NCBI GenBank assembly: GCA_028015205.1 | Contig: CM051516.1 | Span: 48,550,230-48,614,229, forward strand | Origin: Mytilisepta virgata | Lineage: Eukaryota; Mollusca; Bivalvia; Mytilida; Mytilidae | Reading direction: 5' to 3' | Length of the DNA: 64,000 nucleotides | Shown: piece after piece, positions 52,101-62,339 of the stretch | How the letters are laid out: each line of letters begins with the position of its first letter | Numbering within the stretch: position 1 is the stretch's first letter | Position numbers and translations under genes: made by a program | The notes under the pieces: model-generated | Databases searched by the model: none | Told to the model about the DNA's origin: nothing | What the model saw: only the letters and a program-made list of their open reading frames with translations

Positions 52101-55100
52101 ATTAAAATTACTCAGATAAAAATCAAATCAGGGGCTTAAAAATGAAAAAAAACTTGCACCATAACCCTTTATTACGTGTTATTATGTACTTTTGCCAGTT
52201 TGTATAATTGGTGATGAATTTCATATTATAAATTAATGTCACAATTTCAATCCATGTGAAATGTTACTACATATTTCAAATGAAAAGTATTTTAAAGTGA
52301 AGACGATGGGTGCGTGCTATAATCAATATAGAGGTATCGAACGGGGCCAGTACAAGATAATTGGGTAACCAGTCAATAAGTCTAAACAGAGTTACCTAAC
52401 CCAGGGATCATATAATACTAACTTCATATACAGTTCCTGCCTAACCTAATTATGACCGATATAGTTGCTTATGCATATTATGTCGATTATACCCGGCTTC
52501 TTGGCATTAAGAGTATATACATGTAACCATGTAACATTCATTAATTAAGAATTGAATGCATCTTTTTGTAGCTTCGTGTGCATGTAAAAGTGTATAATTA
52601 CATTTTAATGCAAAAATACTTTAATCTGATAATAATATGTAATGCACGCGGTAATAATCAATTTCGCTCAATAATATGTAATTGATTAGTACACAGGTGT
52701 CTCGTGCTGCTGATTTTCATTTAGACATAAAAGACAGCTTGTTAACTACGTGTCGCAATGTTATTGGTTAAGAAGCATGTTATTACGTCACAATGTAATT
52801 ATTATATTTTTAAATAAAAATCGTGAAGTTTTCCGTTTCCGTTTCCGTATTCCGTTTCCGTTCCGTTTCCGTTCCGTTTCCGCCTTTTAGTAACACCCAT
52901 TATTCAGGTGTCTATTACAAGAAATGTTTTACCTGTAGTCCAAAAATATCAAATGTTGAAGAGCCGTAAATGAACCGTTTTCATTTCCCTCATCATTGAT
53001 CAATAGAAATATGGTGAAAATACAAACCCACTCTGTTCTTTAAGCATACAAACAGCCTCAACCAGATTGGTGTACCCCTCTGCCAATCCTATTCTGATAG
53101 CTTCTTTAATTTTGTCTTTTATTGTATCTACTATCTATAAAATACAAGTGTAAGTCTTCACGTTAAGCATTAACTCTTTGCCTTACTGTCACTTTTTAGA
53201 GTTATTACAGGTAATTTGAAATTGCATATTTAATAATTTTGTCTAATATTAACGTTTAAAATTTAACCTTTTAAAGAAGTCCTAGAAATTGTTCAATCTT
53301 TACAAATTACCTCAAAAATCTCCTTCCGCAACTTCTTTTCCTCGGTTACTGCTTCATCATACATTTCTGCCATTTTTACATATTTGCTTGTGGTATGTGT
53401 GACTCTAATCTCCTATGGCGATAAAAGACATATTATTGTAGGCTATGATCAGTTATTAAAATCTTCCTCCTTAACTCACCATTTAATTGATTTATGTATT
53501 AAAATAATAACAGAGGACAAACTGAAGATGGTGCTAAACGAGTAGATATAATTCATATTTAGATACAGCAAGACTAAAATATGTTGGAAGTACAATGTTT
53601 TTATTACACTTTTTAGAAACATGAAGGTTAATGATTTTACATATAAAAAATTATCACCATAGCTACACTTACTTACATTTTACAAATATAAGTGTATTTT
53701 GTACTCTAATTGGACGTCAACAGAATTATAAGAAAGAATTAAAGTCAACACTTCACAACATGGTTACATGTACTTGGTGTTATTTCTCTCGAAGACCGTA
53801 AGCTTGGATTATTTTAAAGCCCAGGCAGGCCCAACTTTTATCTTTCCAACTGACTTCAGGTTGTGCTTCACGCTCAACTTTCCCCCAAAATTTTTAGCCT
53901 GCCTATTTTCACCAAACTTCGAACCTCCCTGTTTTCTTTAATCTCCTTTTTTACCCCTTAATTTCGGTCTAATTTTGGATTAATATATTGTTGCAATGTA
54001 AATATAAAACTCTTACAAACTCACTGAACCACAATTTTGGGAGTATTTTTGAAGATAATATTAACCTTTTGAAGGTGTCTCAATTTCTTGATTGACTCCA
54101 TATGCGCTCCCATGATTCTTTTTTTTATAATTTCTTGCATTATGATATCTTTTGATGTTGCTCTATTAAATCTGAAAGTAAAAGAAAGGGTTGTTTCAAG
54201 AAACAACTTTTGCAACATATCCTTTTTCTAATTCGTTAGTATGAGCCATAAATGTATGAGGCCAGTCTCCAAAGAGCCTGTATCTCTAAACTGTTACCAA
54301 TCTGCCAATGTTGATTGTTTTCGGCATCAATCTACCAATATTGATTTTTTTGGCATCAATCTGCCAATATTGATTTTTTTCGGCATCAATCTTCCAATAT
54401 TGATTTTTTTCGGCATCAATCTTCCAATATTGATTTTTCGGCCTTTCTTGACCATTGGAAATAATAATTATAAGAAAATCTAAAGGTGTAAATCTTTGAC
54501 TGCAGCTGAATAGCAAACGTATCTGGAAAGAAAACCACCCTATAGAGCATGATTAGAAATTTTAGCATATGTGGTATGTTATTCCAAAGGGTTGACATTG
54601 ACAGTGAGACACGGTTTCGAAAAAGGAGAAGAACCATTAATGGGCCATTACATTCATATGGTGTTAGAATCGACTTTAAAATGACTATTCCATAAAAATT
54701 GAGTCTTAGGTTCTGTTCATATTCGATTATTTTTTATCAAGCTTTGGTAGAACGAAATGTCGATTGAAAAGTATAGGTTACTGGCTCTTGTAGGGAATCC
54801 GGAATATCATAAAAAAAAAACAAGAATAAATGGAGATGTAGGCGAAAAGAGATTGGAGCAATAACAAAAATTGAAAAGTCTATTAGAATAAAAGACCAGG
54901 CGAATTTCTGCGAACAGCAGCTGGGTAACAAATATTACTTATATAGGTATAAAGGTAAGAAAAGTCCGCAACAACTTCGAAAGGGACCATCAAAACTGTT
55001 ATAGATATAACATATATGTAATTATCCGTAATTACTACTCTCGCCATACTGGCCCAATATCCTGCTCGCTGGGCTCAATTTCGAAAATACGTCACTATCT

Positions 55101-57907
55101 GCTTAAGAACCACCCAAAGAAAGTTTGTCCTTAGCTATCCCAGATATACATACATATTTCATATTCAAAATTATTTGATTTCTATCTATCAAGCCTGTTC
55201 AATTTTTGCATTTTTTGAAAAGAATCTATTCGGAAATGGTTGTATAGATTCAGATGAAAAAAAATAAAATTTCTGTTTTTACACAATTGCTGATCCCATG
55301 AAAAGATAAAATTTTTGGAAATGGATTACTCGTGCCTGAAATTTCAAGCTTATTTCATTCTATACTAACGTTAGATTGAACTTTGGAATGTATTCTTTCA
55401 GTTGAGAGAGTGGCTTGGTTTGCAGATTTAGTAAATAAGCTATGTTGCACATGGGCTGTAAGAACTCCTTCATTTCTGCCATCCCTGTAATGGAAATATA
55501 CATTAAATATTCTCTTTCGCCATGAAATGTTTATACATTAAGTCTTAACTATATTTCCCTGTGAAATTCAATATAATAAAGTACTGCACAGGACAATAAT
55601 TGTTAGAAATAATGTCCTCTGTCATAAATTTTGAGAATTTTGTGCGGACAGTTTTTCACTGGGAAATAATGTCCACGAAATGTAATTAGAAGCAGCTCAA
55701 GTGAGCCTGAATCATTTACCTAGATAATGAAGCAGATAACATACTACATATTTAATAAAGGCTTAGCCGATCAGAACGAACTGAGAATTTTTTATAAAGC
55801 ACCTTCAATACACTATATGTATATTCCTGGAATGATTGGTTAATATTGGCTTAGTTTGTCAGAGAAACTATAATTTCCCATAGGCTGTAAGGCAAACTTA
55901 TGCGCCACTGTAGCCACAATGTATGCCACCCTGTCAAAACCAAATAAGGAATCTGTGTAGGGGGTCTCTCAATCATTATTCTATTAAGGTTGAAAAGATG
56001 TGGCATTGTAACTTTAGAGGAAAGAATTTGTCTAGAAAAAGACAAAATTACATATGGAAAAAGCTTTCTGTCGAAAGTCACCAGGGGATAAGATGGTGGA
56101 ATTCTTTTTAATTCACCATGTAGCATTGTTTATTTAAGGACTGTTGTAAATTGTGGAACACTGACGGACATGCGATTTGTAACATCACATTAATCTTATA
56201 TTTCCCATTTTGTAAATTTAGAAATCTGTAAATATTTTTTGGCTTCTAAATAATCTTTGGATTATAGATAACACCAAAAGGCTCCGGAATAAAAACAACC
56301 GGAAAATATTTGCTGCCAGTGATTAGTTCCATGTCGTGACGGATGACAGTTATAAAACCACTCACTGCCAATGGATAGTGTTGGAAAATATTATTTTTAT
56401 TCAAAATTCACTAATTAACACTGAGGTGTAAAAAAATGTTTTTTTTTATTTACAATTAATGAATAACGTAATGTTGTGATATCCAGACATTGAGAGTAAT
56501 TAAGAAAATAAAAAGAATCTTACCAAAACTGTCACTCTCTTGCGCATATGCCATTCTCTGTGCCACAAAGACAGAGGCAGGTAATCCGTAAAGTGTGATT
56601 CCCTGAATAGCATGTTCTTTTAGGATGCGACAATACCACCTATATCTGTCAATTCTGCATAGAACATAAATTAACATCAAAACGTGTCCCAGCAGGGTTT
56701 TAAGAAAAATGACATTTTTTATTTACAAAGGTAAAACTCCCGAACGCTTGTGAATGGACAATGCCGAACTTATTCATATTTGCTTTCGGTGGGACTTGAT
56801 TTATAATTTTGAAAGCTTTATTGCAAAAACACACAAAAATATTGGTGTTCTTGTAGGATGCTTATTAATATGCTTTTGCAGTCAAATATTTGTTTTCGTC
56901 CTATGTGGCTTTCCTGTCTTGTATCATTCGCCTATATTTCTTTTTTTCGTCTTCTTTTTTCTTGCGTGTTATCTTCCTCGTTGACGGATTTTATGTAAAC
57001 AAACGACCTAAAGTATCAATTGCGATAAAACCCTGCTTCTCAGTATGTATGATCATATATATTACCGACGTATTTATAGACTAGATCCAATTAAAGCCAA
57101 GAAAACTGAAAAAAATGTTATGCACTTTAGAAATAGGTAAAATAAATCATAGTAATGGCAATAGTCACAGCGAGGCTAATCTCATCAAATATTGCAATGG
57201 GTTTTCTAACGTAACCATTATAGCAAAACAGAGGTACAGTAAAAACCATATCGACAGTAAATGGTGGTACAGATTTGATTATGAACAAAATTTCATTCAA
57301 CACGGTCCATTAGTTTGGCCTTAAATTGAAGTTAACCCTGTTACTTCCATCTGTTACAGAGTGTTGCTTAGGTGTGACTTTGACAGAATTTTATTGGTTT
57401 TTAAATTTTGTAAAATTTGACAGCATGGTAATCATACGAAGAATATATTACCCACAGATAAGGAATAGCGAGTAAAAGAGGAAAGGTTTTAGAGTAATGG
57501 AGTACAAAAATATAAACTGAAGAAGCTTTGAAACTTAGGGATTAATAACTAAGAACATATGCATTACCATTTGCGCTTGACGTTTCTGACATTTTAGGAC
57601 ATTAACTGGAAAGTTAAATTGGGGCCTAAAAATATATTTGATTTTATTAATTAACAAATCTTTATGTAAAATTTGTAAAGTTAAAGCTCTCTCCCACTGA
57701 AACACCACGTAAGAAATTATTTTGAGTCGAACATTGCTAAAATTGCATATTTTTTAATTCTGTTTCTATATTCCAGCGGTAGACAAACGCAAAGAGAATG
57801 CTGAAATATTTGGTTAGATTGAAATATATTTATTTTACAGCAATATAGACTTACTTGATACATTGTCTCAAAACAAAACTCATTTTCGTCAGTTTAATAT
57901 CCTCCAT
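43181..57907 (-). CDS. Ten-exon gene for an unrecognised helix-rich protein (about 450 aa), frameshift in exon 6
   Basis: Exons 57855-57907, 56524-56654, 55370-55484, 54066-54171, 53311-53412, 52933-53134, 45164-45272, 44439-44607, 44005-44097 and 43181-43452. All have AG/GT borders, and every junction keeps phase except across exon 6 (202 bp, one base short of the phase its neighbours need). The ATG has a strong context (AAGATGG). The protein starts MEDIKLTKMSFVLRQC, with no signal peptide. Residues from about 100 to 220 are charged and helical (for example EEKKLRKEIFEIVDTIKDKI), perhaps coiled-coil. The C-terminal third is basic (FKTKVKLALLNGTVGFGWKR) and has five cysteines (DCFFPRTGG, GCFHLN, SMCHSD within it). 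It ends HFLKHENY. I recognise no family and infer no function. Intron 6 (7.7 kb) is filled with mobile elements. Confidence 0.8.
44726..44790 (+). repeat. Short tandem duplication
   Basis: GTTGTATGTCCCATGATGTC occurs twice in a row with one difference. Intron 7 of the ten-exon gene. Confidence 0.7.
45728..45755. repeat. Poly-C / poly-A junction
   Basis: A run of about 15 C followed by about 12 A, a likely unstable homopolymer site, in intron 6 of the ten-exon gene. Confidence 0.9.
46006..46283. mobile_element. 278-bp MITE with TTAA borders
   Basis: Flanked by TTAA on both sides, with perfect 16-base terminal inverted repeats (GGTATCCGGACCATAA and its complement). TTAA target sites are known for piggyBac and Kolobok elements. 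No coding capacity. A second copy lies at 58483-61348. The plus-strand frame 46064-46441 runs through this element into the next one and is not a gene. Confidence 0.85.
47790..48080 (+). repeat. Helitron-like non-autonomous repeat
   Basis: Ends with ACGGATGC...GATGGCA, then CCATGGCCAGGTGAGCTAA. The terminal CTAA fits the Helitron CTRR end. The left limit is vague. Confidence 0.4.
48190..48580 (+). repeat. Helitron-like non-autonomous repeat, second copy
   Basis: Same end pattern (GACGGCGGATGCC, TGATAGCAATGCTCATGGGC, GGCCAGGTGAGCT), about 500 bases after the first copy in the same direction. Confidence 0.4.
50214..50447 (+). CDS. Unrecognised open frame inside the 6.6 kb element
   Basis: The frame opens at AAAATGGCGGACGG, a strong start context in a GC-richer spot, and reads MADGIISYRHNFFLIEDVII, then ECLCDDVVIIKMGVTHSIDT before becoming less protein-like near K-Y-I-L-W. 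Codon use in the first 55 codons looks coding. I recognise no domain. It might be the first exon of a captured host gene, or a transposon accessory gene. Low confidence. Confidence 0.35.
   Translation: MADGIISYRHNFFLIEDVIIECLCDDVVIIKMGVTHSIDTDILPETYCFMSRMLLIKYILWSCFKIRLKCVIFLRLA
50540..51690. mobile_element. Nested 1.15 kb element with about 190-bp inverted ends and 10-bp target duplication
   Basis: CGTCCTTGCC stands at 50530-50539 and again at 51691-51700. The ends (GGTCCATAGACTTACCC and its complement) run into tandem ACCCAAAAAC units and stay complementary for about 190 bases (to about 50730 and 51500). The middle has no coding sequence. Long inverted ends and a 9-10 bp duplication suggest a Mutator-type non-autonomous element. 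The minus-strand frame near 51747-52010 is outside it and unconvincing. Confidence 0.9.
52933..53134 (-). pseudogene. Exon 6 of the ten-exon gene, carrying a one-base frameshift
   Basis: The exon opens in phase 0 and reads IVDTIKDKIKEAIRIGLAEG through LVEAVCMLKEQ, then meets a TGA in frame near 53005. The next frame is open from there to the donor at 52933 (INDEGNENG...LIFLDY) and leaves two bases, exactly what exon 7 needs. The length (202) is one base short. The switch lies in a T-rich stretch (about 53005-53030). It could be a sequencing or assembly error, an allele, or real gene decay. Confidence 0.8.
54303..54440 (+). repeat. Minisatellite of about 30-bp units
   Basis: Four to five copies of GGCATCAATCTNCCAATATT followed by GATTTTTTTC. 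Frames on both strands (54241-54483 plus, 54286-54516 minus) read repeats such as INLPILIFFG and are not genes. It lies in intron 3 of the ten-exon gene. Confidence 0.9.
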
Positions 57908-58005
57908 CTTGTTAAAGCTGTTTTTTTTTAATCTCGGTACTGTTCAACTGATCTGAACACAACTAGCGCGACGGCACTAATGAATGTCGTTAGGGAAGAC
58001 ACTCA

Positions 58006-58013
58006 TGACGTCA
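58006..58013. promoter_or_regulatory. Perfect CRE octamer upstream of the ten-exon gene
   Basis: TGACGTCA, the full cAMP-response element palindrome bound by CREB/ATF factors, 99 bases upstream of the ATG at 57907. The segment around it is GC-richer than the region at large, as for a promoter. Binding is inferred. Confidence 0.45.
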
Positions 58014-58664
58014 CAATGTGGACCTTGACCCCATTCTGATGCATGTTTGGTTGTATTCTCAGATATGGGGTAGTGCATGAAGGTATATTAAAATTTCTCT
58101 TTATACTGAAAGTACGCACTTGAAGTCAGTCATAATTCCAATGTCTTTCTCTTAATAACACCAGGCGAGATGTCTCAACGGGAAAATATGGGAATCATAA
58201 ACTTGTGTAGACCTAATTATTCTGCCCCTATATTGCAGATATTTCATGACTATCGTTTTCTTATATCATTTGTTTTACTTTTAGCGTTTATTTTCAGTTT
58301 TGCAAAATATTGCAAAAATTAAACAAATGAATAAAATAAAAAATAAACATTAAACGTAAAAAATGATAACAGAAAACGAGAATTGAATATCTGCGATATA
58401 GGGGCAGAGGAGTTCGGTCTAAAACTTGCCATTCAGATGTTTTTGTTTTAAGATTTTAACATGCATGGGTAACATTTATTGCTTAAGGTATCTGAACCAT
58501 ATTAGATCATGATCGAAAATTGTATCTCTTTTTGACCGTGAATGGCTGAACCAAAAAATTTAAATCAGGAATTTTGTATATAAGTTGAAACACATTTTGT
58601 TGCTTATATGCAGAGTCTGTAAAAATAAGTTAGTTATATAGGCATTTCCGAAGTTTGCCGATAA

Positions 58665-61258
58665 CTAGAGTTACTGTGCTCTAGTGGGCCACAAATACCC
58701 CCCTTTGTAAACCTGTCCACATAATCTGTCCTTAACGGACTATTGATACCCCCATGCATCTGTTGAGCCCTCTGCACTTTAGAAAGTAAAAGCTGTAAGA
58801 GGAGTAGATGAAACACAATGCAAAGTTTCAGACCATTGATTTAAAGCTGTAAGAGGAGTTGATTACACAAAATGGGTACTCTTCATATAGAATATTGTTG
58901 GAAAATGAGCAAGTTCAAAATGCAAAAATGATGATAGAAAATCTTAATGACTTGCTGCAGGTATGTAGATCACCAGTAAAACATGCCGAGTCAAAATCTA
59001 TGGGCGTTTGCAAAGTCGAAAGTTCTACCATCAGTCGAAGTGCCGTGAGGATAAGTCAAAGTTCTTAAAGGGGGAGGGGGGAGACATTTGCTGGAAAAAA
59101 TGCTGGAAAAAAAACTAAGTCCAAACTTGAAAAAAAAGGGCATAGTGGCCCCTGGAAAATACGCTTTTTTACCCCCCTTCCCAATGTAACGGGATGGCCT
59201 GGGTGACCAAAGTATATAAAATATATTTCAATTAATTTGGGAAGGTAATAATTTTAAAATTAAAATATGATTGTATAATAAGTTGTATTTAGACAGGCTA
59301 ATACCAGTTTAGTACAGTTCCAATGATTAAATTGTAAAACTTGTTAAAATTGACATTTAGGAAATAGATATGTACTAACATGATATTTCGATAGAGATGT
59401 ATTGGAACTGTATTTGGACTGTTTATGTTTCATATGTCAGGTGCCTATTAGTAATAGTACCATTTTGGGATGCTGTGATTGACGTTTGAAGGACTAATTT
59501 TCTATATTCGTTTAATATTTTCTACGTATTATTTTATTATTCTACGCAGTATTTTATCTTGTTCTAACTGGTTTTTGGGGCTAGATTATAAATACGAGCG
59601 ACATTGTAGTCCGCTCAGTTGGGTTTTTACTTCAGTTCAGTTCACATCTTAACCACTGTCTGTTACTGTTAATTGATCTGCATAATAAAGTATTGGAACC
59701 ACACCAGTCTTTTCATACACAACGCAAGTAACCAGTAAGCAGTAATCTACCACTATACGATCAAGGACCCATAAGCCTACACCAACACCCAGACCATAAT
59801 AGAGGGAATTAAGAGAGAGAGTGAAAGACAAGCTGGGACAAATTTCATTTATCCTAATGAAATCTTACTTGTCTTTGTGAGAAAGTGTTTTTATGTTGAT
59901 AGTTGATAAAATGATCTACATACCTGCAGCAAGTCATTAATCTGGAAACATTTCCTTAATGCAAATTGTAAAGAGCGGAGCTGTACTAAATGGGAATTCA
60001 TTTCGAGCTATGATTGTGCACATCATCAGCCGCCCTCGTTTTGTCCACTTTTCAAAATACTTGTGAGACTTCACCAGTAAAATTTACCCCCTTGAGCACA
60101 TGGAAATATTTGTGAGACTTCACCGACTGACAAATATGAGTAGTACATAATATAAAGGTTTCGCCTTTTGATGAAGATTGAAGGAATTTCCAAAGATCAG
60201 TGTATTCTGTTACGGCCGAAATCACCTTTAAATTGTAGCCAACAAAAGACACAAATCAATAATTAAATTTAACAAGATTTATTATATACAAGTTTACAAA
60301 AAAATATTACACAAACTAAAATGTCAACTTAACTATTCAAATCCTTCGTCGTTTCCTAATCCGGAATTCTTCTCGTCACTGTTACGGGAATCCAAACGGA
60401 ATATTATATCCAATCAGTCACAATCTAGTATGATGTAACGTAAATAAATGTGTGTGTCAAGGATGATGTGTGAAACGTAAATAAATCCAACAGCTGAGAA
60501 CACAAGAATGTCTGGTCCAATAAGTTCTGATCTGAAAGTCTAACTTTCTTGTCCGTATATATACTGTAGAACGGAAACTTCTGGAATACGGTAGAAGTTC
60601 GAATCACACCATAATTATTACGTAAGTCAAATAGAAAGTTCTAGTCATTCCACCAGTATCTATTATTGTTCCAGTGATTTCTAAACTGCGCAGTTATAAC
60701 ATTATTTGGTAAACAACTATAAGTATTATGTAAACATAGTATACATGTTATAAGGCTACGCAAAACAAATTAGGCCAAGATAAATAAATATAATAAGTAC
60801 AATATCATAACAATTCACGTTTGGCTGGCATGTTTTTTACTGGCTTCATCATGCCGCCATTAAATGATGCCGAGTCAAAATCTTACGGGCGTTTGCAAAG
60901 ACGAAAGTTCTACCATCAGTCAAAGCGCCGTGAGGATAAGTCAACGTTCATTCGAGCGTCCTTTAACTTTATGCCTGGACATATCGACATGTCGCGAAAG
61001 GTTCAGAGCGAATTTTGCGTTTTTCTTTTTTTACCGTTTTACTTAGTTGACGTAGAAAAACGTTCAAGACGGCGGAAGGCGTAATTTGGGGGTCTGAAAA
61101 TCGTAGTGATAACGCTAAAATCGTAGCGGTAAACAGGTCCGAATAAGCTGTAACGGGAATTGATAACACAAAGCATGTACACGAGGTTCGGACAGACGGA
61201 CGGACAGACAGACAGACTGAAACCTATATACCCCCCCAAAACTTCGTTTTCGGGGGTT
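58665..61258. mobile_element. 2.6 kb insertion inside the MITE, itself composite
   Basis: Bounded by ATAA (58661-58664 and 61259-61262). It starts CTAGAGTTACTGTGCTC and ends with GGACAGACAGACAGACTG, then CCCCCCCAAAACTTCG and CGGGGGTT; the two ends are not inverted. A segment of about 83 bp occurs twice in direct order (58984-59066 and 60868-60951), and a segment of about 30 bp is inverted (58944-58973 against 59910-59940). This suggests a smaller element that was itself invaded. Confidence 0.7.
59185..59740 (+). mobile_element. Possible solo LTR
   Basis: A TATA-like ATTATAAATACG near 59585 and an AATAAAG near 59684 lie about 100 bases apart, the core promoter to polyadenylation spacing of a retrotransposon LTR. 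The likely 5' end is TGTAACGGG near 59184. No 3' end, target duplication or internal gene could be fixed. Tentative. Confidence 0.3.
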
Positions 61259-61349
61259 ATAATTACCGAGGTCATTTCAATTGCGTTGTATGCAACATCC
61301 GGGAACTTTTAAATAATCACGTGGTCATTTATGGTCCGGATACCTTAAA

Positions 61350-62150
61350 TAGTTCCCTTGGTAACGATCTGGAAACAGTTTTGCTCAGATAATGTTAAAA
61401 TCTCCATCAATTTTATTTAAAAAATTAGCACAATGATTATATTGCGACGTTTGGTTGAACTCAGAAGTAAAAAAACCTGCTATGGAAGTAAAACTGGAAT
61501 AGTGTTAACCTATGGGGATAAAAGTAAGAAAGAAGGCATAAACTACACAATTCCAATACAAACGATATTTTTTTAAAGAACTTTACTTCGGATTATACGA
61601 ATAAGGTAGTAATACCTTAGTCTCGCCTGTTTGTGGAAAACGTATATATAATGAACAATTCGAAGTGTATGCAAAATTTTCCAGAGAGCAGATTTTTGTA
61701 GCATATAACACTATATCGGATACAATCATGACCTCGAGGTGTTGGAGTTCTTTCGTATGACAGTTTTGTTGTTTTGTGATAATCAATTCAATTTTGTGCT
61801 ATATTTTTTTTTCTATCCATAAAATGATCAAAAGGAGTCAGTTTTCTTTGGCAAAAGCAAAGAAAACCAAAGTTTTAATAAAAATCAGGAATTCAGCGTC
61901 AAAGACAATATTTGAAACCAGAGAAAGGATGAAAATAGTCAAAAAAAGGAAACATGCCAAGCAGTTTCTGTATATAACTTGGAAGCAATTTGGACAACCA
62001 AAGCTATTTCTATTATCACTTATCAATAGGAAAATTTAGCGTAAATAATTCCCAAGCTTGCCAAGTTTTTAAGGAAAAGTCAGCTAGTGGGAGGCACTGT
62101 TATTATTCATACTAATGTCTACATCATGGTGGCAAATGGGACCGCCAAAG
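61350..62150. other. No gene recognised
   Basis: AT-rich. The frames at 61583-61786 and 61776-62039 have no domain or splice context. Confidence 0.4.
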
Positions 62151-62154
62151 AGAT

Positions 62155-62336
62155 ATTTTATCAATTCAACGTGAAAAATCTGTGATATATCAAAATACAC
62201 ACAAATGAACTCATCTGTGTGTATTTTGTTATTTCACCGATTTTACCCATCTGTGTGTATTTTGATATTTCACCAATTTTACTCATCTTTGTGTATTTTG
62301 ATATTTCACCGATTTTTCACGTTTAATTGATAAAAT
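62155..62336. repeat. Fold-back element with internal minisatellite
   Basis: The left end ATTTTATCAATTCAACGTG pairs with the right end CACGTTTAATTGATAAAAT. Inside are three copies of a unit of about 33 bases, CATCTGTGTGTATTTTG followed by ATATTTCACCGATTTTAC. Confidence 0.85.
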
Positions 62337-62339
62337 TTC

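Larger units (their letters stand above)
46305..52898. mobile_element. 6.6 kb terminal-inverted-repeat element with 9-bp target duplication
   Basis: ATTATTCAG precedes the left end (46296-46304) and follows the right end (52899-52907). The ends are GGGTGTTACTAAAAGGCGG and its exact complement, followed inward on both sides by about 60 bases of repeated GGAAACGGAAC units. A 9-bp duplication fits Mutator-like elements, but no transposase was recognised, so it is non-autonomous or decayed. It fills most of intron 6 of the ten-exon gene and carries nested repeats (47790-48580, 50540-51690) and one suggestive open frame (50214-50447). Confidence 0.85.
58483..61348. mobile_element. Second copy of the TTAA MITE, split by an insertion
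   Basis: The left half (58483-58664) and right half (61259-61348) match 46006-46283 end to end, including the TTAA borders. The left terminal repeat has diverged (GGTATCTGAACCATA). The break falls at GCCGATAA/TTACC, and ATAA occurs on both sides of the insert. Confidence 0.85.

Noticed and set aside
54303..54440. CRISPR-like array
   Set aside because: Repeats are head to tail with no unique spacers, and the sequence is eukaryotic.
54241..54516. Repetitive frames on both strands (INLPILIFFG units)
   Set aside because: Translations of a 30-bp minisatellite inside an intron.
57115..57324. 69-codon plus-strand frame (GNSHSEANLIKYCNG...)
   Set aside because: Looks partly coding but lies antisense in intron 1 of the ten-exon gene, with no splice partners or known domain.
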